The notes under the pieces were generated by a model. The model was given only the letters and a program-made list of their open reading frames with translations. It was not told where the DNA came from and ran no database searches. This document shows positions 1-8,504 of a stretch of DNA of 64,000 bases, in pieces. The stretch's first letter is position 1; every line of letters begins with the position of its first letter. Location: positions 1 through 64,000 of the forward strand of contig NZ_PDCP01000001.1 of the NCBI RefSeq assembly GCF_002553505.1, in the 5' to 3' direction. Source of the DNA: Mycolicibacterium agri. Its GTDB lineage: Bacteria > Actinomycetota > Actinomycetes > Mycobacteriales > Mycobacteriaceae. A program made the translations under genes and the position numbers.

Positions 1-73
1 ACAACCGCACCGGCGAGTCGGGCGGACGGGGCCAAAACAGACCGTCCTACCGGGGCCAAATCAACCTGTCACA
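1..73. mobile_element. Probable terminal end of an IS21-type insertion sequence (partial)
   Basis: Two 20-base direct repeats at 27-46 and 51-70 share CGGGGCCAAA and end in CCGTC or CTGTC. The outer copy runs into CTGTCACA. Multiple subterminal repeats of a GGGGCCAAAT-like sequence next to a CA-3' end are typical of IS21-family termini. Just past this point the reading frame of a type ISP restriction gene begins in mid-protein, as expected if an element inserted there. The transposase genes would lie left of the window, so the family is inferred from end structure alone. Confidence 0.4.
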
Positions 74-1679
74 GCCACGAGTATCTACGCCGCAACACCA
101 CCGAAGGCTGGATCATCGACGTCTCGCCCGAAGGGCAACGCCCCGAGGTGGCTACGCGTATTTTCCCGGGCGTCCAACAACCCCTGGCGATTGCCATCTT
201 CACCCGAACCCCGCACTGTGACCCGCAGACCCCCGCCCAAATTCACTACACCGCCGTGCACGGTCACCGTGCAGAGAAGTGCAACGCCCTGGCCAAGCTG
301 AACCTCCAAGACACACAGTGGCAGCCGGCGCGCACTACCTGGCAGGCCCCGTTCACGCCTGCGGCCCAGTCCCAGTGGGACGACTACCCCGCGTTGAATG
401 ATCTGCTGCCCTGGAGCAGCACCGGGATCACGGCTAACCGCAACTGGCCCAGTGCCCCTGTCGTCGCGGTCCTCAAAGAGCGCCTCAAACGGCTTGTCGC
501 AGAGCCTGATAACACCCGCAAGGCCGTATTATTCAAGCAAACCGACACATCGTCATTGACCGCGCGCAAAGAGCCCTTCGCCGCTTCGGATACCGAACCG
601 CACACCGACCGCGCGTTCAACAACGAAACAGCTAGCTATGTCAACACCGCACGTATTGTCCGATACGGCTACCGCTCATTCGATCGCCAATGGATAATCG
701 CCGACCGACGACTGCTGGACCGCTCACGCCCGGAACTGTGGGCAGCACGGCTCCCCGGCCAGATGTTCGTAATCGAGCAACATTCCCAACCAGTCAGCGA
801 CGGGCCGGGCATCATGGTCTCGGCCCTCATCCCCGACGCCCACCACTTCAACAACCGAGGCGGCCGCGCACTACCGATGCTGCACCCCGGCGGCCGACCC
901 AACGTCGCCAAAGGCCTCCTCGGAGCTCTCTCGACAATCAGTGGCCGCGAACTCACCGCCGAAGACCTGATCGCATACATCGCAGGCGTCACCGCCCATC
1001 CCGGATTCACCGAAAAGTTCACCGAAGAACTGGACACCCCTGGAATCCGTGTACCGATCACCACCGACCTCGAACTGCTCCAACAAGCCATCGACCTCGG
1101 CCGGCACGCGATCTGGCTACACACCTACGCCGAACGGTTCACCGATATCCACGGCAGCGACGTCCGATACCCCGCGGGTGACCCGCACCGCATCACAAAC
1201 CTGACCGCAGTCAACACGATGCCGACCGCAATGACCTACGACCCCGGTACCGCCACCATCCACATCGGCGGAGGCTCATTCGGCCCCGTCCCGCAGGCAG
1301 TTTGGAGTTACACCGTCGGGGCCGAGAAGTCGTCAAATCTTGGTTCAACTATCGCAAGAGCAACCCGAGCGGCCGCCGCACCAGCCCTCTGGACGACATC
1401 AACGCAACGACCTGGCCGACGGAATGGAACGGCGAACTCATCGACCTGCTGTCGGTGCTCAGTCGCCTCGTAGAGCTGGAGCCCGCGCAGGCCGACTTGC
1501 TCAACGCCATACTCGCCAAACCTGTGGCGAGCTACACCGACCTCGCCTCCGCCGGAGTGACTTGGCCTGGCCCCCACGCCAATGACGTACAGCGCATCCC
1601 CAACTACGCAGAGGCGGATCAAGGCGATCAGAGCGAGGGCTTGGACGGACAGCTCGGCTTCACATTCGGCGGCACCTGA
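74..1679 (+). pseudogene. Type ISP restriction-modification enzyme, C-terminal part, frameshifted
   Basis: This is the C-terminal region of a single-polypeptide type ISP restriction-modification enzyme (helicase, N6-adenine methyltransferase and target recognition in one chain). The frame opens in mid-protein with the family-like run LRRNTTEGWIIDVSPEG, then TRIFPGVQQP, DLLPWSSTGITANR, RYGYRSFDRQWIIADRRLLD and PGQMFVIEQHSQP. Nuclease, helicase and methylase domains are missing upstream. Near 1318-1321 the protein leaves the first frame (which stops at 1473) and continues in another as REVVKSWFNYRKSNPSGRR to a stop at 1679. One extra G in the GGGG run would restore VGGREVVKSWF, a natural family sequence. 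With no N-terminus and a frameshift, it should be non-functional. A sequencing error at the G run could explain the frameshift but not the missing 5' part. Confidence 0.85.
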
Positions 1680-2043
1680 GGCCCTCGATGCCCCGAGGGG
1701 CCGCGCAACTGCCGTTCGGTGACTTCGCCCCGAACACATGCTCGCGAGACAGGACGCTTCGTCGGGAACTCCCCCTCGTCCGGGCCGAGCCGCAACTCAA
1801 GAGGCTCGTTGCTGTTGCAGAATCAGTGGCTTTTTCACATCTGCGCTCCTTAAACCGCTGGCGAAGCAGGGGGACGTTCCGGTCAGCGATGGCGGTTGTG
1901 TGGGGTTGGCAGCTCAGGTCCACCCGGCACGCCGCACGGGTAGCTGAGCGGCGACGACGCGAAATAGGCGCGCGCCATGACCGCCGGTAATCTGCTGTGG
2001 CCGACTTGTTCACTCGGCACTGATCTGGCGCGAATCGACACGT
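1680..2043. other. Non-coding stretch between the restriction-gene remnant and the antitoxin
   Basis: No convincing gene is seen. A 6-bp stem (CCCTCG/CGAGGG, six-base loop, 1682-1699) follows the pseudogene stop but lacks a T-run, so it is at best a weak terminator. On the minus strand, where a toxin gene partnering the adjacent Phd antitoxin would be expected, only short frames exist. One (start near 1978) reads MARAYFASSPLSY, faintly like a PIN-toxin start but without the acidic residue, and it stops at 1883. A decayed toxin gene is possible but unproven. Confidence 0.5.
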
Positions 2044-2364
2044 TCATTGACGACTGTCGAGCTCTTCCCACTCGGCGGTTTCGGCCCGGTACTCATCCAT
2101 CGTCGTAGCATCGGCCGCGTTCATCGCTGATGCCATGGCCTGCAGGCGTTGTTGCCGGTCGTACTCGCCCATGATGGCGGCACGCTTGGGATGGCGTGGC
2201 GGAGGTACCTCTCTTTTTCGACGCCCTTCGGGCCGGAGGGGGTGAAGCTCGGCAACGGGTTTACCGTGCCGAGTGATGACGAGATGTTCTCCCGCTGCAA
2301 TGCGAGAAAGAATCTCGTCCAGATTGATCCGGATGTCCAGCAAAGTGATCGAGTTCGACTTCAC
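2044..2364 (-). CDS. Phd/YefM-family antitoxin, orphan
   Basis: A 106-residue protein with the N-terminal fold signature of Phd/YefM antitoxins: ITLLDIRINLDEILSRIAAGEHLVITRHGKPVAELHP, split here by its key blocks (DIRINLDEILSR, then GEHLVITRHGKPVAEL). These proteins bind their own promoter through the N-terminal half and neutralise a toxin with a disordered C-terminal tail, which here is charged and ends WEELDSRQ. Start is GTG. An ATGA overlap follows the stop, where a toxin start is expected, but the frame after it lacks recognisable PIN, RelE or Doc motifs. Either the toxin has decayed or the antitoxin acts alone. It sits inside the mobile island. Confidence 0.75.
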   Translation of the reverse strand: MKSNSITLLDIRINLDEILSRIAAGEHLVITRHGKPVAELHPLRPEGRRKREVPPPRHPKRAAIMGEYDRQQRLQAMASAMNAADATTMDEYRAETAEWEELDSRQ

Positions 2365-2521
2365 AAGTGACCGATGCTAACTGTTTTGGAATGGCGGCCC
2401 GAATGGCTCGGCGTCCAGCTACCGTTTTAAGCATGACGAATCAGATCAGCACTCGATGGGTGCACCGCCGATGCAATACCCAGGTCGGTGCATGGGTCCA
2501 TCGGGCGTAGGGAGACTAACC

Positions 2522-2767
2522 ATGACCGCCCAAGATCGTGGCAGCGCACGCCTGGCCAAACTATTGGCCGATCCGCAACGTGCAGCTCGCGTGGCTGCCA
2601 TCCGCGAGCAGATGAACCAGCCCAGCGCCGATTCGCCCGGACTCCACGACCGGGCAACAGCACCACGCAGCATGACCGTCGACGATCTGCACCGCGCCGC
2701 CGACGCCGCCAATGACGTGAACAATTCCGAGGTTATGGACGCCGCGTGGCGGCGGCGCTCAATCTAA
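2522..2767 (+). CDS. Small hypothetical protein (81 aa)
   Basis: Not recognised. The frame starts MTAQDRGSARLAKLLADP behind a plausible ribosome-binding site (GGGAG about eight bases upstream) and ends DAAWRRRSI. It is rich in Ala, Arg and Asp and predicted largely helical, with no cysteine, signal peptide or membrane segment. A longer in-frame start at 2456 is less likely because the extra residues are Gly/Pro/Met-rich with no leader. The size and charge would fit an antitoxin-like or phage-like small regulator, but no motif supports a function. It lies between the orphan antitoxin and the recombinase operon. Confidence 0.45.
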   Translation: MTAQDRGSARLAKLLADPQRAARVAAIREQMNQPSADSPGLHDRATAPRSMTVDDLHRAADAANDVNNSEVMDAAWRRRSI

Positions 2768-2850
2768 CGCCCCGCGCTGATGCACTAACTAAATCGGCAG
2801 TGCCGCAAAGGCTGTCGATATACGACGTAGCAGTCACCGTTGATCGGCGG

Positions 2851-3441
2851 TCAGCTGTGAGAGTACGATGTTCCCGCCGTAAGTGCGGTGACGTTTCGTT
2901 CACGTTCGTGCTTGACGTTCGCTCGAGCAGAGGCAAGGGATCGCCGGAGTTTGGCGTTCTCTTCTTCTCCGGCGCGGAGCTTTTCATGCAGAGTCCGCAT
3001 GAGACGACGCAGTTCGGCATTCTGCTCTGCCAGGTGGTTTCCCTGGGGATCGAACAGCTGGCCGATGAGATCACTGATCCGGTCATCGCGGTCCCGCAGG
3101 GTGTTTCGGAGGGATTTTGCGAGCGCCTCGGCGTTGATTGCGCGCTCCCGCCAGGAGGCGGTCGCAGCGCCGAGTTCCTCGGTTGCAGGTTCGGTGGGTG
3201 TATTTTGCGACGTGTCTCTGGCGAGGATGACGGCTTGCGTCAACAGTGGACGACGTTTGTCGTAGATGAAGGTTTTGCTCACCCCGGCGAGGTCGCAGAC
3301 GTCTTCAACGGTGAATGGGACGCCCTTCTTGGTCAGTCGGGCCAATGCGTTTCGGACCCGCCGTTCACATTCGATACTGCGCTGAGTGCGGGATTCGATT
3401 GCTTCCACCGGTCGCCGACGCGGCTTTGCATCACTGCCCAT
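2851..3441 (-). CDS. tnpC: TnpC-like accessory protein of a Tn554-type element (DUF6262-like)
   Basis: Third gene of the recombinase operon, 196 aa. The N-terminal half is basic and holds a helix-turn-helix-like block (FTVEDVCDLAGVSKTFIYD, about residues 41-59). The C-terminal half is a long charged helix with heptad character (EQNAELRRLMRTLHEKLRAG), a likely coiled coil. Small third proteins with this layout accompany TnpA and TnpB in Tn554 relatives, where TnpC influences efficiency and orientation of transposition. The chosen ATG overlaps the end of tnpB by 11 bases. An upstream start at 3486 would overlap more and has no better leader. Exact role here is inferred from position. Confidence 0.75.
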   Translation of the reverse strand: MGSDAKPRRRPVEAIESRTQRSIECERRVRNALARLTKKGVPFTVEDVCDLAGVSKTFIYDKRRPLLTQAVILARDTSQNTPTEPATEELGAATASWRERAINAEALAKSLRNTLRDRDDRISDLIGQLFDPQGNHLAEQNAELRRLMRTLHEKLRAGEEENAKLRRSLASARANVKHERERNVTALTAGTSYSHS

Positions 3442-6103
3442 CTTCTCCTGCTCCCTGTTCCACGGCTTGTATGTGGCTCGCTTCACCCGTGTGCAAGTCA
3501 GTTACTTGCCACCCCGTCGCGAAAATTGGATTGAAGTAGTCATGTAGTGGCGTTCGCAAGTCCAGCTTCTCGGCCTCCTCAAGAAGGCCGAGTTCGTTAA
3601 GTGCTTCGCGGAGGTTATTAAGGACGGATTCCCAAGGCTCCCACTGATTCAGGATGTAGTCGCGGGCGTCGCTGTTGGGTGCACCTTCGGCGAAATGGTA
3701 GGCCGCGTCGCGCTTGCGTTCCCAGTAGGTCAGGTCGGCTCCAGTTAGCACGAAGTGTTCGCACGGACCATCTGGTGCTGTAGTGCAGTGCTTAGCTTTA
3801 GGGCATTGGGATCCGCCTACGACGGGCCCGTAACGGCACAGTCCGTGCTCGACCGGTATTACCGTCAAGTCAATCCGATCAGCAGCCGCCCTGGGGTTGC
3901 ATCCGTTAAGTTCTGCGGGTCGCAGCAAGATGGTTCCCGGTTTGTCCATACCTGGCCCGGCCGCCCAGACCTGCTGAAGGTGGCGCGTCATCGACTCGTT
4001 GTTGTAGCTGGCATAGTGCACCAGCGCTTCGGGCGAAAAATGTCCGAGCATCTGGCGAACCAGGGCCGGCGGCGCACCGTTGTTGAGCAACGAGGTCGCC
4101 AGGGTCGCCCGAGTTTGGTGGGTCTTGAGATTGCGCACTCCCAGCGATTTCAGCCAGAGACCCCATGAACGCCGGAACGCATCCTGTGAGAGTTCGAAGA
4201 CCAGGTCCGGATTGCGCACCGAGCGAGGGAACAGTGGCATCGTCTGCTCCCAACCGTCTTCGACCCGCTGCCTTTCCCGCGGGCTGAGAGTGGACAATTT
4301 TCCGCCATATCGCCTACGCAACTTCGATCGGGTCTTCTCCTGTCGCGCGAGCAATCGTTCGTAAACCGGCAAGTGACAGGGGACGCCATGGTCGACAATT
4401 CGATTCTTGGTGATGTCGCGCCAAATATAGGGTTGAGCGTTTCCCACCAGACCAATACAGCCAAGCCGTAATCCGAGAGTCTCGCCGATTCGGCCGCCCT
4501 GGAAGGCCTGCACCAGCCAGATGTCGGCTAACCCCACGTCAGCGCGATCTGCCGCCTCGAGTCGGAGAATATTCGCCGGAGCAACAAGGGTCTGAAACTC
4601 ACCGAAGGCCATCGGTCGAGGTCTGGGAGCGTTGGGTTGTCGTGAGATCATCGGCAATGCAAGGGTGAACGAGTCCAATTCCGGGCAGGTGCGGCGTCGA
4701 TCACGGCTGTGCTGCAACAGGATCCGTATTGACTTCATGTAAACCATCCGGGTGAGCGTTGTCAGCACAGGCGCTTGCCGAAGAGGAGTATTGGTCAGTC
4801 GAGCTATAGGGATCTTCTCTCGAAACCATATGTCCCACACCTCTTTGAGCAAGCTCGCGTCGTCTGGGCCTAGCTTTTCTGGGTCTACACCCCCGTCGTC
4901 TCGATGTTGACGCAGAAACCCTGATAGGCAAACGGCTCCGCACATCCGCTGGTGGACCGTCGCTGCGGACGGCCGCTTACCCTCGGGCAGCAAGGCCATA
5001 TCGCGGCAAAACTCCCAAGCTAGGTCGCGAAGCCAGCGCTGCGAGATTTCCGTCAAGACCCATGGCTTGCGTCGCGTACGGGTTTGTGTGTCCGGAAACG
5101 GCGCAGCGCCGACGACGACTGGATCGAACCAGCCCTCTTCCTTTGCGGATGTGTCTGTGGCAGTGAGGCTTCGAGCAGCGAACGCGAGCGCCGTAAGTCC
5201 CCGACGGACCAAAGCGTTCTGACAGGAGGTCAGGACCGTCTGCATCTGGTCGTTCTCAGCCAGTGATTGAATGTTATGGCGCGCCAAGGCATCGACACCG
5301 GCCCGAATTGTGGCGGGGGTTATTCTCACGCGGTGTTTTAACTGACAATGCCGGTGCAACGCGAAACGGATCTCTGCCTGCAGACGAGATGGCAGGGCGC
5401 TGAGACTAGCCTTCCCTCGGCTCTGCACGTCACCGAGCGAGTCTCGTAGTAATGACGAGGTTAGGTAATCGCTCCACGCGGCCAGATCTGCTGAGCCCCC
5501 CACGGTGCGTAACCAGTGTCGCCACTGACTGTGGTGGGATCGGCAGATGCGTCCACCATCGGGCGTGAGAAGAGCGCCATCGTGCGCGCAACCGGTCAAC
5601 GAGCACCTCTGTAACGCCGATAACCGGCTGACGACGCCCCGGCGCCAGGCTATCTCGCTTCCTCCACGCTTTATTTCCTTCGCAAGCGAGTTTGCGTGCG
5701 CAGTGCACAGGCCGCGTCCGCTCGCCTCGCGACTGCAGTGTTCCACTGTGCACTCGGGGAACCGCTTAAGCGCGAAACCGATTCGTGACCGATCGATCGG
5801 TTCAGCGCTGGAAATGAAGTCTTCGACGTCGGCGGTGGGGTTGCTCAGCGAATATTGCTTGGCGTGCTTATCGCAGAGGTAGGTCGTGTGAGTTGGCGCA
5901 ACTGCTCCTTCGCACTCGGAAACGCGACACGCCCACCCATAGGTCGGATGCTGCGGAGGGAATTGAATCGGTTCCATCACAAGCCAATCGGCGAACTGTT
6001 CGCTGACGATTTCGTACCGCCGTTCGAAACTCAACCCTGGTGATCGGCTTGCATCGACGACTGGGATGGCGGCGGTATCGAATTCAGCTATGGCGGTCAC
6101 CAT
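3431..6103 (-). CDS. tnpB: TnpB-like large tyrosine recombinase with N-terminal Cys/His modules
   Basis: An 890-residue tyrosine recombinase, second in the trio. Catalytic signatures are visible: box I Arg in FQGGRIGE (R538), box II HQTR (H662, R665), LGHFS (H688) and a terminal HYASY block giving the nucleophile tyrosine (probably Y697). Upstream are three spaced CX4C...CX2H modules at about residues 59-80, 118-136 and 167-190, probably zinc-binding. A further Cys-rich stretch lies in the C-terminal third (SQCPKAKHCTTAPDGPCEH). It is longer than Tn554 TnpB (about 630 aa), the excess being mainly the N-terminal region. ATG overlaps the tnpA stop by seven bases, implying translational coupling. 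It probably acts with TnpA in site-specific insertion and excision. Confidence 0.88.
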   Translation of the reverse strand: MVTAIAEFDTAAIPVVDASRSPGLSFERRYEIVSEQFADWLVMEPIQFPPQHPTYGWACRVSECEGAVAPTHTTYLCDKHAKQYSLSNPTADVEDFISSAEPIDRSRIGFALKRFPECTVEHCSREASGRGLCTAHANSLAKEIKRGGSEIAWRRGVVSRLSALQRCSLTGCAHDGALLTPDGGRICRSHHSQWRHWLRTVGGSADLAAWSDYLTSSLLRDSLGDVQSRGKASLSALPSRLQAEIRFALHRHCQLKHRVRITPATIRAGVDALARHNIQSLAENDQMQTVLTSCQNALVRRGLTALAFAARSLTATDTSAKEEGWFDPVVVGAAPFPDTQTRTRRKPWVLTEISQRWLRDLAWEFCRDMALLPEGKRPSAATVHQRMCGAVCLSGFLRQHRDDGGVDPEKLGPDDASLLKEVWDIWFREKIPIARLTNTPLRQAPVLTTLTRMVYMKSIRILLQHSRDRRRTCPELDSFTLALPMISRQPNAPRPRPMAFGEFQTLVAPANILRLEAADRADVGLADIWLVQAFQGGRIGETLGLRLGCIGLVGNAQPYIWRDITKNRIVDHGVPCHLPVYERLLARQEKTRSKLRRRYGGKLSTLSPRERQRVEDGWEQTMPLFPRSVRNPDLVFELSQDAFRRSWGLWLKSLGVRNLKTHQTRATLATSLLNNGAPPALVRQMLGHFSPEALVHYASYNNESMTRHLQQVWAAGPGMDKPGTILLRPAELNGCNPRAAADRIDLTVIPVEHGLCRYGPVVGGSQCPKAKHCTTAPDGPCEHFVLTGADLTYWERKRDAAYHFAEGAPNSDARDYILNQWEPWESVLNNLREALNELGLLEEAEKLDLRTPLHDYFNPIFATGWQVTDLHTGEASHIQAVEQGAGEDGQ

Positions 6104-7365
6104 TCGTCCCTACTTTCCTTGAGATGCGCGTCGACTGGAGGACGTGCTGTCGCCTCCCAGGCCTGCTTGAGGAAGGTGATGGCGTGACGGTTGGCGGACT
6201 TGCCGTAGAGATCGGTCACCATTTCTGGACTAGCCCAACCAAATTCCTGTGCGACCATGTCAGCGTTGAAGTCCGAGGCGACGTAGAACGCGGCGGCCGC
6301 CTTATGCCGAAAACTGTGGGGCGTGACGCGAACATCAATCGCTGCCCGACCGCATGCGCGTCGCAGCATTTTGCGGATGCCAGCGGTAGTCAGTGCAGCG
6401 CCCACCGTTGTGCCCTGCGTATGGATCAGCACCTGCTCATGGGTCACCGCGTATTGGACCGGATGGTATTCATCAAGTAAGTAGGCATAGAAAGTGCTGA
6501 CCATGTCCGGGCTCACGGCTCGGATAACCCCATCGACCACGTGGCCGTCTGCGCTGAGCCTCGCGCCCGACACAAATCTGGACTTGGCGCGAGCTCCGTT
6601 TGGGTTGTCGTCGCGCGATACAAGGTGCACGTGCGGATCAGCACGCTGACCGCATGGATGGTGGCGTTTCAGATGAAGGTCCGAGAAGCGGAGGCCGCAT
6701 AACCCGCCCACCCGAAAACCGCCGTCGTGAAGCCAAGTCACGATCATGACGTCACGAGCTGTAAGCAGTACACCCGGCTCATACAGTGCTGCGACAACTT
6801 GGTCAGACAAATAGCGGGGTCGGCGGGCCGGCTTCCTCGGCGAAAGCGGATTAGCGGCGGTACGCCTACCGCGCACGGTTGCAGAAGTGGCTCCGAGACC
6901 CTCGATCAACGTCGGATGAACCGCCTGGGGTGATTTCGCGGCGACGCACAGGTAGTACGCCTTCACGATGGTCGCAACGTTGTTAGCTGCGGACGGGCCC
7001 AACGGCAGTTGATCCGCCCGCCGCCAGGCGATGCCGTATACGTCTTCTGCTGCACCTGTGAGGCCATTCATGTAGCGCAACAAGTCGTCAAGGGTAACGC
7101 GATCGGGGGTCTTGCCATTTGCTGCCGCCCAGTTGAGATGGTCAGCCAAACCGTAGGCGTAGGTTGCCTGGGTCCCCGGGCCGTAGCGCTTAAGCACATC
7201 CAGCGAACGACGGTGGACCTCAGAATTCGCGTCAACGATCCAATGAGACACCCGGCCACCAGGGTGGCGGATCTTCCGTACCGAAAACCGGGCGAACTCT
7301 CCCACCAAGACTCCTTCCGGAGCGGTGATTGATACGAACGCAGTCTTATCACGCGTTCGCGACAT
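6097..7365 (-). CDS. tnpA: TnpA-like tyrosine recombinase of a Tn554 / recombinases-in-trio element
   Basis: A 422-residue tyrosine recombinase, first of three overlapping genes. It has an N-terminal SAM-like DNA-binding part (about residues 55-150), then the catalytic domain: Arg218 in GGFRVGGLCGL, HSFRH at 350-354, FGWASPEMVTDLYG with the presumed nucleophile Tyr387. The start (MSRTRDKTAF) was chosen because sequence further upstream is the tadA remnant on the other strand. Only about 55 bp separate this start from the tadA homology, so the operon promoter lies at the very edge of the element. Tn554-type enzymes insert site-specifically without terminal inverted repeats, fitting the absence of obvious repeats at this edge. 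Confidence 0.88.
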   Translation of the reverse strand: MSRTRDKTAFVSITAPEGVLVGEFARFSVRKIRHPGGRVSHWIVDANSEVHRRSLDVLKRYGPGTQATYAYGLADHLNWAAANGKTPDRVTLDDLLRYMNGLTGAAEDVYGIAWRRADQLPLGPSAANNVATIVKAYYLCVAAKSPQAVHPTLIEGLGATSATVRGRRTAANPLSPRKPARRPRYLSDQVVAALYEPGVLLTARDVMIVTWLHDGGFRVGGLCGLRFSDLHLKRHHPCGQRADPHVHLVSRDDNPNGARAKSRFVSGARLSADGHVVDGVIRAVSPDMVSTFYAYLLDEYHPVQYAVTHEQVLIHTQGTTVGAALTTAGIRKMLRRACGRAAIDVRVTPHSFRHKAAAAFYVASDFNADMVAQEFGWASPEMVTDLYGKSANRHAITFLKQAWEATARPPVDAHLKESRDEW

Positions 7366-7399
7366 GCCCGGTGAGGCTCGCCAAGAACGTCGCGAACGC

Positions 7400-7425
7400 C
7401 GTGCAAGCCGGGCGGTAAGACCGGC
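7400..7425. other. Right boundary of the mobile island inside tadA
   Basis: In the forward frame the TadA-like protein is readable from TGHDGGAGTVHANNPAEV onward. The residues just before (PRTSRTPCKPGGK) do not resemble TadA, in which a hydrophobic run ending in NTGHDGG would be expected. The switch happens around 7,417-7,422. The outermost island gene (tnpA) starts about 55 bp away and reads outward-in. The left boundary and the 5' part of tadA are outside the window, so target duplication cannot be checked. Confidence 0.65.
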
Positions 7426-7731
7426 CACGACGGCGGCGCCGGCACCGTGCACGCGAACAACCCCGCCGAGGTGCCTGCACGGCTGGAGGCGCTGGCGGTG
7501 CTCGGCGGCCTCGACCGCATGGCCCTGCACAGTCAGCTCGCCGCGGCGGTCCAGGTGCTGCTGCACGTGGCGCGCGACCACGGTGGCAAGCGACGGCTCA
7601 ACGAGATCGCGGTGCTGCGGCCGAACGGCGACGGCCTCGTCGGGGTGTCGACCGCCTGGCATGCTGAAGCCGGAAAGGGCAGCGGCGCAGACGATCTCAC
7701 CGCTCTACTGACCGTGCGGGGCGCGCTGTGA
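7420..7731 (+). pseudogene. tadA: tadA/cpaF-type secretion ATPase, 3' fragment
   Basis: The last 104 or so codons of the helicase/secretion-neighbourhood ATPase (Rv3659c-like, normally about 350 residues). TadA is the hexameric cytoplasmic ATPase that drives assembly of Flp-type pili. The fragment keeps the conserved TGHDGGAGTVHAN block and the C-terminal domain (ARLEALAVLGGLDRMALHSQ). Walker A, Walker B and the N-terminal domain are missing, because the recombinase island joins here. The stop overlaps the tadB start (GTGA). No start codon with a good leader is seen, so it is called a truncated gene. A full N-terminal part may survive on the far side of the island. Confidence 0.85.
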
Positions 7732-8504
7732 CGGCCGCGGCGCTGGCCATGGCGGCGGCCATCCTGATCGCGCCGGGACCGTCGCGACTCCGGATGTGGC
7801 AGTCGCACAGGCATCACCGCCGGTTCCCGCTCAAGGCCGTCTCGGCCGTCGTCGCTGCCGCGACGGCGATGGTTCTGCCGCTGCCAATGGTGGTCGCGTC
7901 GGTGATTCTGGCCGCCACGTTGCTTCTGCGGTGGCGGACTCGGATGGTGCACCGGGCACGGACGCGCGAAGCGCGTGCGTTGCAGAGCGCACTGGACGTT
8001 CTGGTCGGTGAACTGCGCGCCGGTGCCCACCCGGTCGCCGCGTTCGATGTGGCGGCCCGGGAGGTCACGGGCCCCGTGTCGGCGAACATGGGCGCCGTCG
8101 CGGCCAGGGCGCGGCTAGGGGCCGACGTGGCCGCCGGACTGCGTCAGGTCGCGCGGTCGTCGCGCCTGCCGGGGCACTGGGAGCGGCTCGCGCTGTTCTG
8201 GCGGTTGGCGCAGCGGCACGGCCTGGCGATTGCCACTCTGATGCGTGCGGCTCAGCGTGACGTCGTTGAACGGCAACAGTTTTCGGACCGTGTTGATGCC
8301 GGCATGGCCGGTGCGCGGACGACGGCGGCAGTGCTGGCGGGCTTGCCGGTGCTGGGCATCGGGCTGGGGGAGCTCATCGGCGCGGATCCGGTCGGGTTTC
8401 TGACGTCGGGCGGGGCGGGCGGATGGCTGCTTGTCGTCGGCGTGACGCTGGCTTGCTGCGGCCTGCTGTGGTCGGATCGCATCACCGGGGGTGCGCTGAC
8501 ATGA
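7728..8504 (+). CDS. tadB: TadB-like type II secretion F-domain membrane protein
   Basis: A 258-residue inner-membrane protein of the Flp pilus (Tad) system, the platform on which the ATPase acts. Hydrophobic segments lie near the N-terminus (MTAAALAMAAAILIAPG), about residues 40-66, and at the C-terminus. The central cytoplasmic helical part (ALDVLVGELRAGAHPVAAF) is typical of T2SF domains. Start GTG overlaps the tadA stop and the stop overlaps tadC (ATGA), so tadA-tadB-tadC were translationally coupled. Insertion of the island in tadA probably separates this gene from its native promoter. Confidence 0.85.
   Translation: MTAAALAMAAAILIAPGPSRLRMWQSHRHHRRFPLKAVSAVVAAATAMVLPLPMVVASVILAATLLLRWRTRMVHRARTREARALQSALDVLVGELRAGAHPVAAFDVAAREVTGPVSANMGAVAARARLGADVAAGLRQVARSSRLPGHWERLALFWRLAQRHGLAIATLMRAAQRDVVERQQFSDRVDAGMAGARTTAAVLAGLPVLGIGLGELIGADPVGFLTSGGAGGWLLVVGVTLACCGLLWSDRITGGALT

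Noticed and set aside
1660..2013. 117-codon minus-strand frame after the restriction-gene remnant
   Set aside because: Arg/Ser/Cys-rich, no leader, no motif, and overlaps the possible decayed toxin region.
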